NCBI GenBank assembly: GCA_007844125.1
Contig: CM017564.1
Location: 21,547,004-21,611,003, forward strand
Direction of reading: 5' to 3'
Origin: Sinonovacula constricta
Lineage: Eukaryota > Mollusca > Bivalvia > Cardiida > Solecurtidae
DNA length: 64,000 nucleotides
How positions within the stretch are numbered: the stretch's first letter is position 1; every line of letters begins with the position of its first letter. The notes beneath the pieces are model-generated. The model was not told where the DNA came from. It saw nothing but the letters and a program-made list of their open reading frames with translations, and searched no databases. Below are positions 22,420-34,919 of this stretch, one piece after another. The translations under genes and the position numbers were made by a program.

Positions 22420-22560
22420 TGGCAATGATACAATCATGGCCACGATATCGAAATCTAGCTAATTATTGGTGGAGGATGACCCCAAATATATGTCTGGGAA
22501 GAACCACTGGCGCACCCAGGTTAGATGGAAGACCTACCCCGAAAGAAGTTCTCACCAACA
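22420..22560. mobile_element. SINE, family C-like fragment
   Basis: It contains GCTAATTATTGGTGGAGGAT, ATGTCTGGGAAGAACCACTG and GGTTAGATGGAAGACC, as in the copies at 32235 and 63825. The head is absent. Confidence 0.55.
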
Positions 22561-22599
22561 ACAGAAACCACACACAGCTTTGTTTAATAATTATACAAA

Positions 22600-23110
22600 A
22601 TTTAAAAGTCATGTCCGATAGCGTGTATCAAATACATACAACAATATCTTACCATTGCTTTAGGAAATTTGGGCACAATTTCTGCATATACTCATACTTC
22701 TGACTAGGTTTAGATGATTTTGAACTCTAACAAGGTAGTAAGACCATACAAATCATGAAAAAATAACTCTTAATGTTCTTGTTTCAACATTTATAAATAG
22801 GCACAATAGTGATCTCTGCTTAAAACAGATAATGATGTAAAAGCGGATTACCTGGATAATGATATAACATGATTTCAAAATTAAGTTGTCACACGGTTTT
22901 CTTAGTTTAAAAATAGCTATCTGTGCAGCCTGGCTCAGATAGGAAATACATTTGTGTAATGACAAGTGGGGTAATATGCTTTAATGTTCATAACTATGGA
23001 TGTAGAGCAACAATAATCAGTACTTTGCAGGATCTTTTCAGGTAACAACAATTTATCTGGTTGCAGGAGAGAGATAAAAAATGATTCGAACAGTTGGATA
23101 CCACCTTTAA
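22600..23110. mobile_element. TTAA MITE, left end degraded
   Basis: The right end is CAGTTGGATACCACCTTTAA, ending at 23110. The interior matches the copies at 33.8 and 39.0 kb (TTTAAAAATAGCTATCTGTG, GGAAATACATTTG, ATGACAAGTGGGG). The left TIR is barely recognisable. Confidence 0.7.
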
Positions 23111-23774
23111 TTTGTGAATATTTTAATATATTTCAGGGAGTTTGCTGGAGTTTTACATTTCAGACATAATTCCATTTGTTCAGTAATCCAGATAGAATAC
23201 AAAGAGAAGCCTAATAAAAGCTAGAAACTTAAGAATTTTGGCAAACTTAGGCCTGTGAACCAGCAAAAGTAACCACATCACAAACAACAACTAACACATC
23301 TATCAGCTTCACAAGTTTCTTCCAGGTATGTTTTTAGATCCTGCCGGGCATGCAGGTTTCAGTTGAGTGTTTGTTGTATTGGTTTCTATGGCAACGCATA
23401 GTATATTAATACTTTGATAATTGGAACAACAGAGTGCTTTTTGTTGTCTAACTGAGGTTTGAAGTGTCTCAAACATGAGGCAGGGTAAACAACAATGAGT
23501 GTTGATGGGTAACCCATCCACAATAATGTTGTACCCTGGCATCATGCTACATTTGTTGATAACCAAGGTAACAAGTTCTCAGTTTTGCAACTTTTCCAAT
23601 ATATGCAAATATTGCAAGTCATATTGCTATTGACATGGCAGCAAATAGTACACATTCCAATAAGACTAATCTAGTCATGGCTGGTGGATGATTGGGATCC
23701 ACAATGTTTGCAACATGTCTTATTATCTTTTGGTTCAGCAGGCTAATCTGTAGTATAAAGTGTAAGGTGATCAG

Positions 23775-24060
23775 TTAGCACCCAGTGTAACCTAGACAGC
23801 TCCCAGTGTAACCTAAAAAGCACCAAGTGTACTCTAGACAGCTCCCAATGTAATCTAGACAGCTCCCAGTGTAATCTAGACAGCTCCCAATATAATCAAG
23901 ACAGCACCCAATGGAATCAAGAAAGCTCCCAATGGAATCTAGACAGCTTCCAATGCAATCCAGACAGCTGCCAATGGAATATAGACAACTCCCAATGGAA
24001 TCTAGACAGCTCCCAATGGAATCTAGACAGCACCCAATGGAATCTAGACAGCACCCAATG
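23775..24060. repeat. 21-bp minisatellite, left part
   Basis: Units vary around AATCTAGACAGCTCCCAATG. The 21-bp period is a multiple of three, so one frame stays open by chance. The array continues at 24439 beyond an inserted element. Confidence 0.92.
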
Positions 24061-24438
24061 CAGGGTTGTCACTAGAAATATTTTGAGCAGGCTCAATAAA
24101 CTTTTGAGGAGGCTAGGTTATGCGAGCGCCGAAGGCGTGAAGCGCTTCTAGGGGTGTACAGGGGCATATCCACTCCTGTCTGTACATTGTACATGTGTCA
24201 TTTGTGTTATGAAACTATATTGTCAAAAGCAAATTGTCCAATCAAGTCGCAGTTTATAAATGTAACGCGGTATCTGTAATAAAATATACGCGAAAATGAT
24301 AGTGTACCGTTGTCGACTGTTTTTCACAGGGGGTAGTCGTAACACTTGACCGATTTTTTTTTTTTCAAATTTGAGGCAGCCCAATTTTCATTTGAGGCGG
24401 TCAAATCAGCCGCCAGCCGCCTCCTAATGACAACCCTG
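24061..24438. mobile_element. Inverted-repeat MITE inserted in the 21-bp array
   Basis: The element begins CAGGGTTGTCA and ends TGACAACCCTG, an exact 11-bp inverted pair. It is 378 bp long and splits the minisatellite. CAATG at 24056-24060 is repeated at 24439-24443, compatible with a 5-bp target duplication. The array itself carries CAATG in every unit, so this is not conclusive. The interior is GC-richer, contains GCGAAGGCGTGAAGCGCTTC-like sequence (near 24125-24150) and has no transposase. Confidence 0.8.
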
Positions 24439-24860
24439 CAATGGAATCTAGACAGCTCCTTCCAGAATCTAAACAGCTCCCAGTGTAATCTAGACAGCTC
24501 ACAGTGGAATCTAGACAGCTCACAGTGTAATCTAGACAGCTCCCAGTGGAAACTAGACAGCTCCCAGTGGAATCTATACAGCTCCCAGTGTAATCTAGAC
24601 AGCTCCCAGTGGAATCTATACAGCTCTCAATGTAATCCAGACAGCTCCCAGTTGAATCTAGATAGCTCCTTGTGGAGTCTATATAGCTCTAAGTGGAATC
24701 TATATAGCTCTCAGTGGTATCTATATAGCTCTCAGTGGAATCTGGATAGCTCTTTGTTGCATCTATATAACTTCCAGTGGAATCTGGCTAGCCCTGAGTG
24801 GAAGCTCTAGCTCCCCATGGAATCTAACAAGCTCCGAATGGAATCAGGGTGATTCAGATC
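24439..24860. repeat. 21-bp minisatellite, right part
   Basis: It continues the left part with more divergence. Units drift from AATCTAGACAGCTCCCAGTG to TCTATATAGCTCTCAGTGG and fade out by about 24860. The seven-residue periodic ORF (NLDSSQW) is a by-product. Confidence 0.92.
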
Positions 24861-25379
24861 TGCACCGTTCACCCATTCTTGATCAACATGTGCAGCGTAA
24901 GCATTTAAGTGATAAACTTACCCATAAATGCTTCCTACTGATGAATGTCAACTCATATATGTAATACCATTACAATAATATTTACAATAAAGTATTTATA
25001 AAGATTTTCTAAAGATATTATGGAAAGTTAAGTATCTTGAAGTTGTCCTGGAAATTGTAGCCAAACAAATTGATTTAAAAATTCTGTTTGCAAAGTTTTA
25101 TTCCTCAACTATAATTTTCATTTGGTATTTAATTTTGCAGCACTTTAAGCTAACCTATAGTATTCCATTTATATTACCATTTATATTATCATATTGGTTT
25201 TTGGAGCATCATTTGAGCTGGTGATAAATTTCTTTCCCAGCAATAACATGACTTGAAAGGATTTAGCTGCATGCCTCTTGTTGTTACAACATTCCAGATC
25301 ATTAACAAAGTTGGCCCACTTTGCAAAATGGTTGTTCTTCGGGTCTTAGAAATGGATAAATATCTAACAGGTGCATAGA
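24861..25379. other. No feature seen
   Basis: AT-rich sequence without ORFs, repeats or motifs that I can support. Confidence 0.4.
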
Positions 25380-25690
25380 AAAATGTTTGTTTCTTTGTTT
25401 ATTGGGTTTATCGTCCCACCGACAGTATTTCAGTTATCTGGAGAGGGTGTTCTCTTAGTGCTGCCTTCACTGTGTATAGCATGCTGTGTACACCTGGCAC
25501 GATACCACACCCAGTCATATTATCCCAACACCGGGCTAACCAGTCGTGGAACTACCATTATATTTGCTTTGCAAGGGAGCTGTACCACTACCATTTTTTA
25601 CAACTTTGGTATGTCGCGGCCTGGGATCAAACCCAGGGCCTTGCCGTACATGGAGCTGACGCTCTACTAATTGCGCTACCAGGTCCGGTA
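25380..25690 (-). mobile_element. SINE, family A, full length
   Basis: The best family A copy. Its minus-strand head begins at about 25690 with GGTAGCGCAATTAGTAGAGC (A box) and GGGTTTGATCCC (B box). The body and an A/T-rich tail near AACCCAATAAACAAAGAAAC follow. It is about 310 bp. It defines the family for the truncated copies. Confidence 0.8.
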
Positions 25691-26204
25691 GAAAGTTAAA
25701 ATTGTATTCACATTGGTATGCTTTGTACCATTTTTTAGCTCATACTCCCTTTGTCAACAACCCTGTTTATGCTGAACTTAACTTAAAAACTATTTAATTC
25801 CTAAACTATTGCTGGTAATTAAGAATAACATCAAATATTGAAGATCCTGACAGCAGGTCCCAGCTGGCTGATCAAGATCTAAAGTGTTTGCATCTCAACA
25901 GAAGCTGGTTTGTCTGGATCAATTGAATAACCTGAAAAAACGGTGCCTGCCATGGCCAAGAGTTAGCACACATCATTCACTTTGTAAAAAAAATGTTCTA
26001 CAAATCCTAGAAATGAGGTACACATTGTAATACCAGCCACAGGTAGGATGGAATTTTTGTTAATTGTTTTTCCGACTTTTCCCACTGTTGTCAGGTAAAG
26101 ATTCTGGGAGCTATTTTCATTTGGTTTATTCATTATTTAAAGTCCTTGCATCACCTAATGGCAGCACAGCTGACCTAGTTGTACAATATGTCCTATAGTT
26201 ATAA

Positions 26205-28018
26205 CCCAACCTTTAGCCATAGCTGGTACCTACTGAACCTCTCATAGCTGGTACCTACTGAACCTCTCATAGCTGGTACCTACTGAACCTCTCACAGCTG
26301 GTATCTACTGAACCTCTTATAGCTGGTATCTACTGAACCTCTTATAGCTGGTACCTACTGAACCTCTCATAGCTGGTACCTACTGAACCTCTCATAGCTG
26401 GTACCTACTGAACCTCTCATAGCTGGTACCTACTGAACCTCTCATAGCTGGTATCTACTGAACCTCTCATAGCTGGTACCTACTGAACCTCTCATAGCTG
26501 GTACCTACTGAACCTCTCATAGCTGGCACCTACTGAACCTCTCATAGCTGGCACCTACTGAACCTCTCACAGCTGGTACCTACTGAACCTCTCATAGCTG
26601 GTACCTACTGAACCTCTCATAGCTGGTACCTACTGAACCTCTCATAGCTGGTAGCTACTGAACCTCTCATAGCTGGTACCTACTGAACCTCTCACAGCTG
26701 GTATCTACTGAACCTCTCATAGCTGGTACCTACTGAACCTCTCATAGCTGGTACCTACTGAACCTCTCATAGCTGGTACCTACTGAACCTCATAGCTGGC
26801 ACCTACTGAACCTCTCATAGCTGGCACCTACTGAACCTCTCACAGCTGGTACCTACTGAACCTCTCATAGCTGGTACCTACTGAACCTCTCATAGCTGGT
26901 ACCTACTGAACCTCTCATAGCTGGTATCTACTGAACCTCTCATAGCTGGTACCTACTGAACCTCTCATAGCTGGTACCTACTGAACCTCTCATAGCTGGT
27001 ACCTACTGAACCTCTCATAGCTGGTATCTACTGAACCTCTCATAGCTGGTACCTACTGAACCTCTCATAGCTGGCACCTACTGAACCTCTCATAGCTGGC
27101 ACCTACTGAACCTCTCATAGATGGTACCTACTGGACCTCTCATAGCTGGTACCTACTGAACCTCTCACAGCTGGTATCTACTGAACCTCTCACAGCTGGT
27201 ATCTACTGAACCTCTCATAGCTGGTACCTACTGAACCTCTCATAGCTGGTACCTGCTGAACCTCTCATAGCTGGTACCTACTGAACCTCATAGCTGGCAC
27301 CTACTGAACCTCTCATAGCTGGCACCTACTGAACCTCATAGCTGGTACCTACTGAACCTCTCATAGCTGGTACCTACTGAACCTCTCATAGCTGGTACCT
27401 ACTGAACCTCTCACAGCTGGTATCTACTGAACCTCTTATAGCTGGTATCTACTGAACCTCTTATAGCTGGTACCTACTAAACCTCTCATAGCTGGTACCT
27501 ACTGAACCTCTCATAGCTGGTATCTACTGAACCTCTCATAGCTGGTACCTACTGAACCTCTCATAGCTGGTACCTACTGAACCTCTCATAGCTGGTACCT
27601 ACTGAACCTCTCATAGCTGGCACCTACTGAACCTCTCATAGCTGGTACCTACTGAACCTCTCACAGCTGGTACCTACTGAACCTCTCATAGCTGGTACCT
27701 ACTGAACCTCTCATAGCTGGTACCTACTGAACCTCTCATAGCTGGTACCTACTGAACCTCATAGCTGGTACCTACTGAACCTCTCACAGCTGGCATCTAC
27801 TGAACTTCTCATAGCTGGTACCTACTGAACCTCTCATAGCTGGTACCTACTGAACCTCTCATAGCTGGTACCTACTGGACCTCTCATAGCTGGTACCTAC
27901 TGAACCTCTCATAGCTGGTACCTACTGAACCTTTCATAGCTGGTACCTACTGAACCTCTCATAGCTGGTACCTACTGAACCTCTCACAGCTGGTATCTAC
28001 TGAACCTCTCATAGCTGG
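26205..28018. repeat. 25-bp minisatellite, about 72 copies
   Basis: Units carry AGCTGGTACCTACTGAACC followed by CTCTCA/T. Variants include TATC for TACC, GCACC for GTACC, CACAG for CATAG and shortened units lacking CT. Units are over 90% alike, so the array is young or still homogenising. Confidence 0.95.
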
Positions 28019-28288
28019 TCAAGTTTACTTTTATAAACTGTACCATAAAAAAGCTGCTGTCCTACAGTTAAAAGTATAAAAAGTATCGCAATGCTTTTCA
28101 AATGCTTTTCAAGCTGAACATTCTAATATATTTCTGTACATGAAGTGATATACGTCATATACAAATGTCAGTCATAAACATAATGTATTAATTTGAATAC
28201 ACATGAAGGATCATTCCGGTAGACCAAAGTGCTTTGAAGTGGTTTCAACACAACAATCATAATGAGCTATCGAAATATAAAGTTTTGG

Positions 28289-29034
28289 GGTGGAATAGAG
28301 GCAGGAGTAGAAGGGGAGATAATCACTGTATGAGGCAGGAGTAGAAGGGGAGATAATCACTGTATGGGCAGGAGTAGAAGGGGAGATAATCACTGTATGA
28401 GGCAGGAGTAGAAGGGGAGATCATCACTGTATGAGGCAGGAGTAGAAGGGGAGATCATCACTGTATGAGGCAGGAGTAGAAGGGGAGATAATCACTGTAT
28501 GAGGCAGGAGTAGAAGGGGAGATAATCACTGTATGAGGCAGGAGTAGAAGGGGAGATAATCACTGTATGAGGCAGGAGTAGAAGGGGAGATCATCACTGT
28601 ATGAGGCAGGAGTAGAAGGGGAGATAATCACTGTATGAGGCAGGAGTAGAAGGGGAGATAATCACTGTATGAGGCAGGAGTAGAAGGGGAGATAATCACT
28701 GTATGAGGCAGGAGTAAAAGGGGAGATAATCACTGTATGAGGCAGGAGTAGAAGGGGAGATAATCACTGTATGAGGCAGGAGTAGAAGGGAAGATAATCA
28801 CTGTATGGGGCAGGAGTAGAAGGGGAGATAATCACTGTATGAGGCAGGAGTAGAAGGGGAGATAATCACTGTATGAGGCAGGAGTAGAAGGGGAGATCAT
28901 CACTGTATGAGGCAGGAGTAGAAGGGGAGATAATCACTGTATGAGGCAGGGGTAGAAGGGGAGATAATCACTATATGAGGCAGGAGTAGTAAGGGGAGAT
29001 AATCACTGTATGAGGCAGGAGTAGAAGGGGAGAT
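28289..29034. repeat. 34-bp minisatellite, about 22 copies
   Basis: Units carry GGCAGGAGTAGAAGGGGAG then ATAATCACTGTATGA, with ATCATC as the main variant. It starts 270 bases after the 25-bp array but is unrelated to it. Confidence 0.95.
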
Positions 29035-29764
29035 GGTTATCAGCCTTACCTAAAGCCCGGCTCAAGCCAGCCAAAATATGGCTTCCATACAAGATATAGA
29101 GGATCTGACATCACTTGTCATTTTATACCAACATTTAATAAACAAGTTCAGGAAAAGTAATAGTTAGCAAGCCTATGGACTAGTTTCATAAATGGCTATA
29201 TAAATGTGTTTGATGACAAAGAGTGTAACATTCTTTTATCACATGACCTTAGTCTCCAATATACGATTTTACAAAATTTTAACAATAATACTCAGTAAAA
29301 CAGTGGTATGATCTGATGTTGATGACGTTATCAATCAAACAAGGTATATTACACTAGTGTAATATAAGACACTATATAATGGGTGTATTAAATGGAAAAC
29401 AAGGGAAATCATGTGATAAATAAGTTGTTTCAACCTACAAACATTAATTCATTATCATGACAAAGGATAATATTAAAAAGAAAAACCCACAATTTAGACA
29501 TAAATCCTGTCAATTTGATGTTTTATTAAAACCAGCATCTTTAAAGTTTATTATTGTTATCTCATTATAGAAAAATCTTTATGCAGATATGATATAACTT
29601 TGTTAATGTTATCATATAGAATAAAAGAGATACGAGTCCCAAACCAAAGCCACTGTTGTTGTTTTATCTATATTAACCATTAACAATTCAGCACAGCTGT
29701 TAACGGTAGGGCTGCTCTCCACAGCAAGAAAAAAGTTAAGAAACATTAGTATGTACTATATGTT
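29035..29764. other. No feature seen
   Basis: AT-rich interval between a minisatellite and a SINE. No coding potential or repeat recognised. Confidence 0.4.
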
Positions 29765-30018
29765 TTTGTTTATTGGGTTTATCATCCCACTGACAGTATT
29801 TCAGTAATATGTTCACTTGATATAGTGCTGCCTTCACTGTGCATAGCATGCCATAAACACCTGGCATGATACCACACCCAGTCACATTATTTGACTAAGC
29901 TTTAGCAACGGAGCTATACCACTACCATTTTTAACGACTTTGGTATGTCACGGCCCGGGGTTGAACCCGGGGCCAGTGTACCTGGAACCTACACGCTACT
30001 AATTGCACAAACCATGTC
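29765..30018 (-). mobile_element. SINE, family A
   Basis: Family A body with a 3'-shortened middle and a recognisable head (B box GGGTTCAACCCCGGG on the minus strand). Confidence 0.7.
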
Positions 30019-30619
30019 TAGTATACACAGCTAATATATGTCATGCTTGAACTCTTATATTTCCATTCCAAAACCAAACAAACAAGCTACTCACTGAAAA
30101 TGGACTGCACGATAAAATACAAATTTCAAAGAAGAAGATGTATGAATTTAAAGAGTTAAAAGAAATACAAAAAATGGAGTGTTAAAGAATGATAGGATAG
30201 TTTTCTTTCTAAATCTATCCATGAGAAATACAAGACAGCATCAAAAATGCCCCTTTTATATGGAGCCCTGATAACACACAGCTGATAAGCCACAATCTGG
30301 CTTCTGGACCAAGAATAAACTAGCTGACCAGTGACTGGGAGTATGAAGATAAAACATTAAGTGCCATAAATCCTCTTTACTGACAAGCACAAATAACTGA
30401 ATACACCAACAGTTGGAGAGTTCTATATAAAGTAGCATAGAATTCTGGTAAACTTTGGTCAATTTTCAAATTTAGTCAAAATTATGGAACAGTGCCCCTA
30501 AATAGTCATATATATATGTGAGTTTGTTTTTAAGACCTTCAGAAAAGTTTGCTCACTTTTATGTATTGTGAAGTTGGCCAGACTATAAACCTATGTATCT
30601 ACCCTCAAGTTTAGTCAAT

Positions 30620-31235
30620 CTAAACCTATGGCTCAACTTGCATATTTATTCAGTCTATAAACTTATGAATTAGCCCTACTATTATTGAGCCCTAAAAACT
30701 ACAGACTTATTGAGTCTATAAGCTTGTGAATTAGCCCTACTATTTTTGAGCCCCCAAAACTACAGACTTATTGAGTCTATAAGCTTGTGAATTAGCCCTA
30801 CTATTATTGAGCCCAAAAAACTACAGACTTATTGAGTCTATAAGCTTGTGAATTAGCCCTTCTATTTACTAAACCTCAGCCTACATACTTGAGTGTATAA
30901 ACCTATAACCAGCCCTACTATTTATTGAGCCCCATTCTACAGATATATTAAGTCTATAAACCTGTGGATCAGCCCTCCCATTTAAAGAGCCTTAACCCAC
31001 ATACTTATTATGTCTATAATCCTATGGTTCAGCCCTCTTTTTCAATTGAGCCTCAACCCACATACTTATTATGTCTATAATCCTATGGATAAGCCCTTTT
31101 ATTTATTGAGCCCCAACCGAAATACTTATTGTGTCTATAATTCTGTGGATCAGCCCTCCTTTTTATTGGGCCCCAACCTACATACTTATTGAGTTAATAA
31201 ACCTATGGATCAGCCCTCATATTTATTGAGCCTGT
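30620..31235. repeat. Degenerate repeat of about 60 bp, ten copies
   Basis: Each unit has ACTTATTGAGTCTATAA, an AGCCCT block and ATTTATTGAGCC with moderate divergence. Units 2-4 are almost identical to each other while the right half has diverged. Confidence 0.88.
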
Positions 31236-31399
31236 TAAACTAATCAGCCTGTCTCTGGCTGGGCGTTACCAGCCATGCATGATCAAGGTTGAATACTCTT
31301 CACCTTCACAATACATGACTATGTAGCATGTGTGTACATTTACAGCTATAAGTGGGGGGCAGATCCTTTCTAACAAACTCTGACTGCCATATGTGTTAT

Positions 31400-31515
31400 A
31401 AAATGTTCAGGTCCACCAGCTGACCTATGATATGCCAGTGGTTCTACCCAGACATATGTCTCCAGGTGGGTCTATCCCCACTAAAATACCTAGATTTTAC
31501 TATAAAGAACATAAA
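31400..31515. mobile_element. SINE, family C fragment
   Basis: It retains CCAGTGGTTCTACCCAGACA and a downstream block like the 13280 copy. The head is lost. Confidence 0.45.
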
Positions 31516-31771
31516 TGTGTCAGTGTGATGCATTTTAACACTCAAAATATTTTTTTACAGAAGTTCTGCATGGCAATTAGTTGTGAAGTCATTCACACAT
31601 TATAGAAAAATCTTAAACAAAATCTGTTAGTAGACTGTGAGCTCCACTTTTTTCATTGCTGCATAGTGTTCACTTGTAAGCATTCACTTAGCTTGACCAA
31701 AGCCTAACTCCTCTAAAGAAAGTCGAAAAAGGGGCCATAATTGGCAAACATGAATTGTAGGTAACCTGTGG

Positions 31772-32045
31772 GTTTTGGGATTTGTCGGCATTTTTGTCGA
31801 TAATGTGCAGCGACATTTCTATCATTATAGCACATGGGCACTTATGAAGTTTCCATGGACTGAACCCGGCCGTTACATTATACTGACACCAACGAGCTGG
31901 GCGTAATGCTGCCCCCTTAGCCCCAAGTGTTAGGAGGGAAGTCACTACTACCAACTTTAAAGCCTTGGGTTTGACCCGGCCAGGGTTTGAACCCGAGACC
32001 TCCGAATCCACAAACCAACACTCTACTGCTTGAGCTATCTGTCCT
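31772..32045 (-). mobile_element. SINE, family B
   Basis: Full body (GATTTGTCGGCATTTTTGTC to AGGAGGGAAGTCACTACTAC) and head with GGGTTCAAACCC on the minus strand. The A-box end is diverged. Confidence 0.72.
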
Positions 32046-32234
32046 ATAGAAATGTGTTCCAATGTGATAGTGAATAACTTTTTCAAGTGAGAAGTGAATT
32101 TCTTTTATGGTGTTAAAGTAATAGAGAATGACAAGAGAAGTAAACCACACAAATGCAGACACTGATGGTAAGGTCATGGCAATAGTTCCACTCTCTTTGA
32201 AAAAAATATTTGTTGTGTTATGTTGTTTTTTTTG

Positions 32235-32405
32235 TTACATCCCACCAGCAAAATTGTTGTCAGTGGCAACATTCAGCTAAATATTGGTGGAGAAGGACCC
32301 CAGACTTATGGGTAGAACCACTGGCTCACCCAGGTTAGCTGGAAAACCTCCCCACCTTAAAGTTCTCACCGGGACACCCATGGCCAAGCGGTTAGAGTTA
32401 CAGAC
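32235..32405 (-). mobile_element. SINE, family C-like
   Basis: It contains GGACCCCAGACTTATGGGTA, AACCACTGGCTCACC and a head end resembling CTCTAACCGCTTGGCCATGG on the minus strand. It is closest to the copy at 63825. Confidence 0.6.
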
Positions 32406-32464
32406 CTGGAAAAATGTTACTAATAATTAGGTATCTTAAGTAAGATAATCCTTCTTAGAATTAG

Positions 32465-33340
32465 TAAAAGGGGCAAAACCTAGCCAGTTAGGAACGGGCA
32501 AAACCTAGCCAGTTAAGAAAGGGCATTACCTTGCCAGTTAGGAAGGGACATAACCTAGCCATTTAGGAAGGGGCATAACCTTGCCATTTAGGAAAGGGCA
32601 TAACGTTGCCATTTTGGAAGGGGCAAAACCTTGCCATTTAGGAAGCGGCATAACCCGTTTAGGTAGGGGCATAACCTTGCCATTTAGGAAGGGGCATAAC
32701 GTTGCCATTTAGCTAGGGGCATAACCTTGCCATTTAGGAAGGGGCATTACCTTGCCATTTAGGTAGGGGCATAACCTTGCCATTTAGGTAGGGGCATTAC
32801 CTTGCCATTTAGGAAGGGGCATAACCTTGCCATTTAGGTAAGGGCATAACCTTGCCATTTAGGTAGGGGCATTACCTTGCCATTTAGGAAGGGGCATAAC
32901 CTTGCCATTTAGGTAGGGGCATTACCTTGCCATTTAGGTAGGGGCATTACCTTGCCATTTAGGTAGGGGCATAACCTTGCCATTTAGGAAGGGGCATAAC
33001 CTTGCCATTTAGGTAGGGGCATTACCTTGCCATTTAGGTAGGGGCATTACCTTGCCATTTACGTAGGGGCATAACCTTACCATTTAGGTAGGGGCATAAC
33101 CTTGCCATTTAGGAAGGGGCATAACCTTGCCATTTAGGAAGGGGCATACCCTTGCCATTTAGGAAGGGGCATAACCTTGCCATTTAAGATGGGGCATAAC
33201 CTTGCCATATAGGTAGGGGCATAACCTTGCCATTTAGGTAGGGGCATTACCTTGCCATTTAGGTAGGGGCATAACCTTGCCATTTAGGTAGGGGCATTAC
33301 CTTGCCATTTAGGAATTTAGGAAGGGGCATAACCTTGCCA
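32465..33340. repeat. Second 25-bp minisatellite, about 35 copies
   Basis: Units carry GGGGCATAACCTTGCC then ATTTAGGTA or GGAA. ATAACC and ATTACC types are interspersed. It has the same unit length as the array at 26.2 kb but an unrelated sequence. The first units are the most diverged. Confidence 0.95.
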
Positions 33341-33384
33341 AGAAAAATATAACAAGAAACAAAGGTACAGCTATCAGTGGTCAA

Positions 33385-33560
33385 AGAAATCCTTCTGAGT
33401 AGAACCACAGAAGACGTTACAGACCACCTCACATTGAAGTATGGGTCCCAGAATCCTTCCGAGTAGAACCACAGGAGACCTGTTAGACCACCTCACATTG
33501 AAGTATTGGTCCCAGAATCCTTCTGAGTAGAACCACAGGAGACCTGATAGACCACCTCAA
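33385..33560. repeat. 64-bp tandem repeat, about 2.5 copies
   Basis: Repeats of GAGTAGAACCACAGGAGACC followed by GACCACCTCA and GTCCCAGAATCCTTC. Confidence 0.85.
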
Positions 33561-33740
33561 TGTAACATTATAAAAAGTACCCACACTACAGGGATAATTC
33601 CTTTTTTTAACCTCCAAACACAATATACCTGGTACTCATTAGAATCATCTCAATGTAACAATTCTAACAAGTACCCACACTATAGGGATAACTTCTTTAT
33701 TTCTTCTCCAAACCCTATATACCTGTTACTCAATACATCT
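33561..33740. repeat. Array-flanking dispersed sequence, two copies
   Basis: Related blocks reading CTCCAAACNCNATATACCTG and CATTAGAATCATCTCAATGT occur twice here. They also resemble 21650-21720. Confidence 0.6.
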
Positions 33741-33770
33741 AGAAGAGACACTTTAAATGAGTACCTGGTA

Positions 33771-34257
33771 TTAAAGGTTGTATACAACAGTTTGCCTATA
33801 TAAAATACAGTACATATAAAAACAGTATCGAACTACTGCCTTAGGGAATACAGGCATCGTTTTTGTATAATCCCATTCCTTAGTCTTAATAAATACGAGT
33901 TTGAACACTTTACTGAACTGTTTCACAGAACTAATCACAAAAAAGAAATCACTTTGTTTATTTTTTCCAACAGTATAAAAAACACGATAATAGTCAATGC
34001 TAAAAATAGAGATTGACGTCACAGCGGATTACCCGGACTATACAACGTGATATAAAAGTAAGTGGATTTCTAAGTTTAAAACTATCTCAGCAGTGTAGCT
34101 CAGATAGAAAATACCAGTTTTCAATGACGAGTGCTGATTTATATTTGAGTTCTCGACATCAATGAACCGCATTTTGCAGGGACTTTTCAGATAACAATGA
34201 CTTATTTTGTAATTTGAGAAAATAGATTTTGGTTCAAACTGTTGGATACCACATTAA
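33771..34257. mobile_element. TTAA MITE, full copy
   Basis: It is bounded by TTAA. The left end is TTAAAGGTTGTATACAACAG and the right end TGTTGGATACCACATTAA, imperfect inverted repeats. It is 487 bp without transposase. TTAA duplications point to piggyBac- or Kolobok-type mobilisation, by inference. Confidence 0.8.
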
Positions 34258-34557
34258 AGAGTCAGGTCGATATTTTCGGACACACTGTTTCACCGGTGTG
34301 AATTCATTGCCCCTATCTAAAACTGGTAATGCAAAAAAATGACAGCATGGCTCAGTTACTAGGCAAGGTCTAACATGAAAATAAACATCTAACAAAAAAC
34401 AGACAGTACAGCTGCATTATCTTTTATCCTGCCCATAAAGGAAGTTTTTAACACAATCTTAATTTGACTACACTTTCAACACTGTAAAATGAATTATTTA
34501 GTTAATGAGTTTATATTATATTGTTAACAATATTGTTTACATTATGTTTAATAACAT

Positions 34558-34865
34558 GTTTGTTTGTTTATTGTGTTTATCATCCAACCAACAGTATTTC
34601 AGTTATCTGGAGACGGCGTCTACTTGAAGCAGATATAGTGCTGCCTTCACTGTGTATAGAATGCCTTGAACACCTGATATGATATCATACCCAGCCACAC
34701 TATAATGACATAGGGCCAACCAGTTGTGGAACTACCCTTATATTTGTTTGAGCAAGGGAGCAATATCACTACCTTTTTTTAGCAACTTTTTTATGTCGCT
34801 GCCCAGCATCAAACCCTGGGCATCAATACCTGGAGCCGACACTCTACCGATTGTGCCTCCTAGTG
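34558..34865 (-). mobile_element. SINE, family A, near full length
   Basis: Body as at 25380, with the head near 34860 (A-box-like CACAATCGGTAGAGTG, B-box-like GGGTTTGATGC on the minus strand). Confidence 0.75.
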
Positions 34866-34919
34866 CAGTGTATGAGTTGTTAAACAATACATTTGTAATG
34901 AGTTGAAAACATATTGTAC

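Noticed and set aside
24346..24810. 154-codon plus-strand ORF with NLDSSQW repeats
   Set aside because: The 21-bp minisatellite has a period divisible by three, so one frame stays open by chance; the ORF begins inside the inserted MITE.
26205..29034. CRISPR-like regular arrays
   Set aside because: Units are contiguous tandem copies without unique spacers, in a eukaryotic intron-bearing genome.
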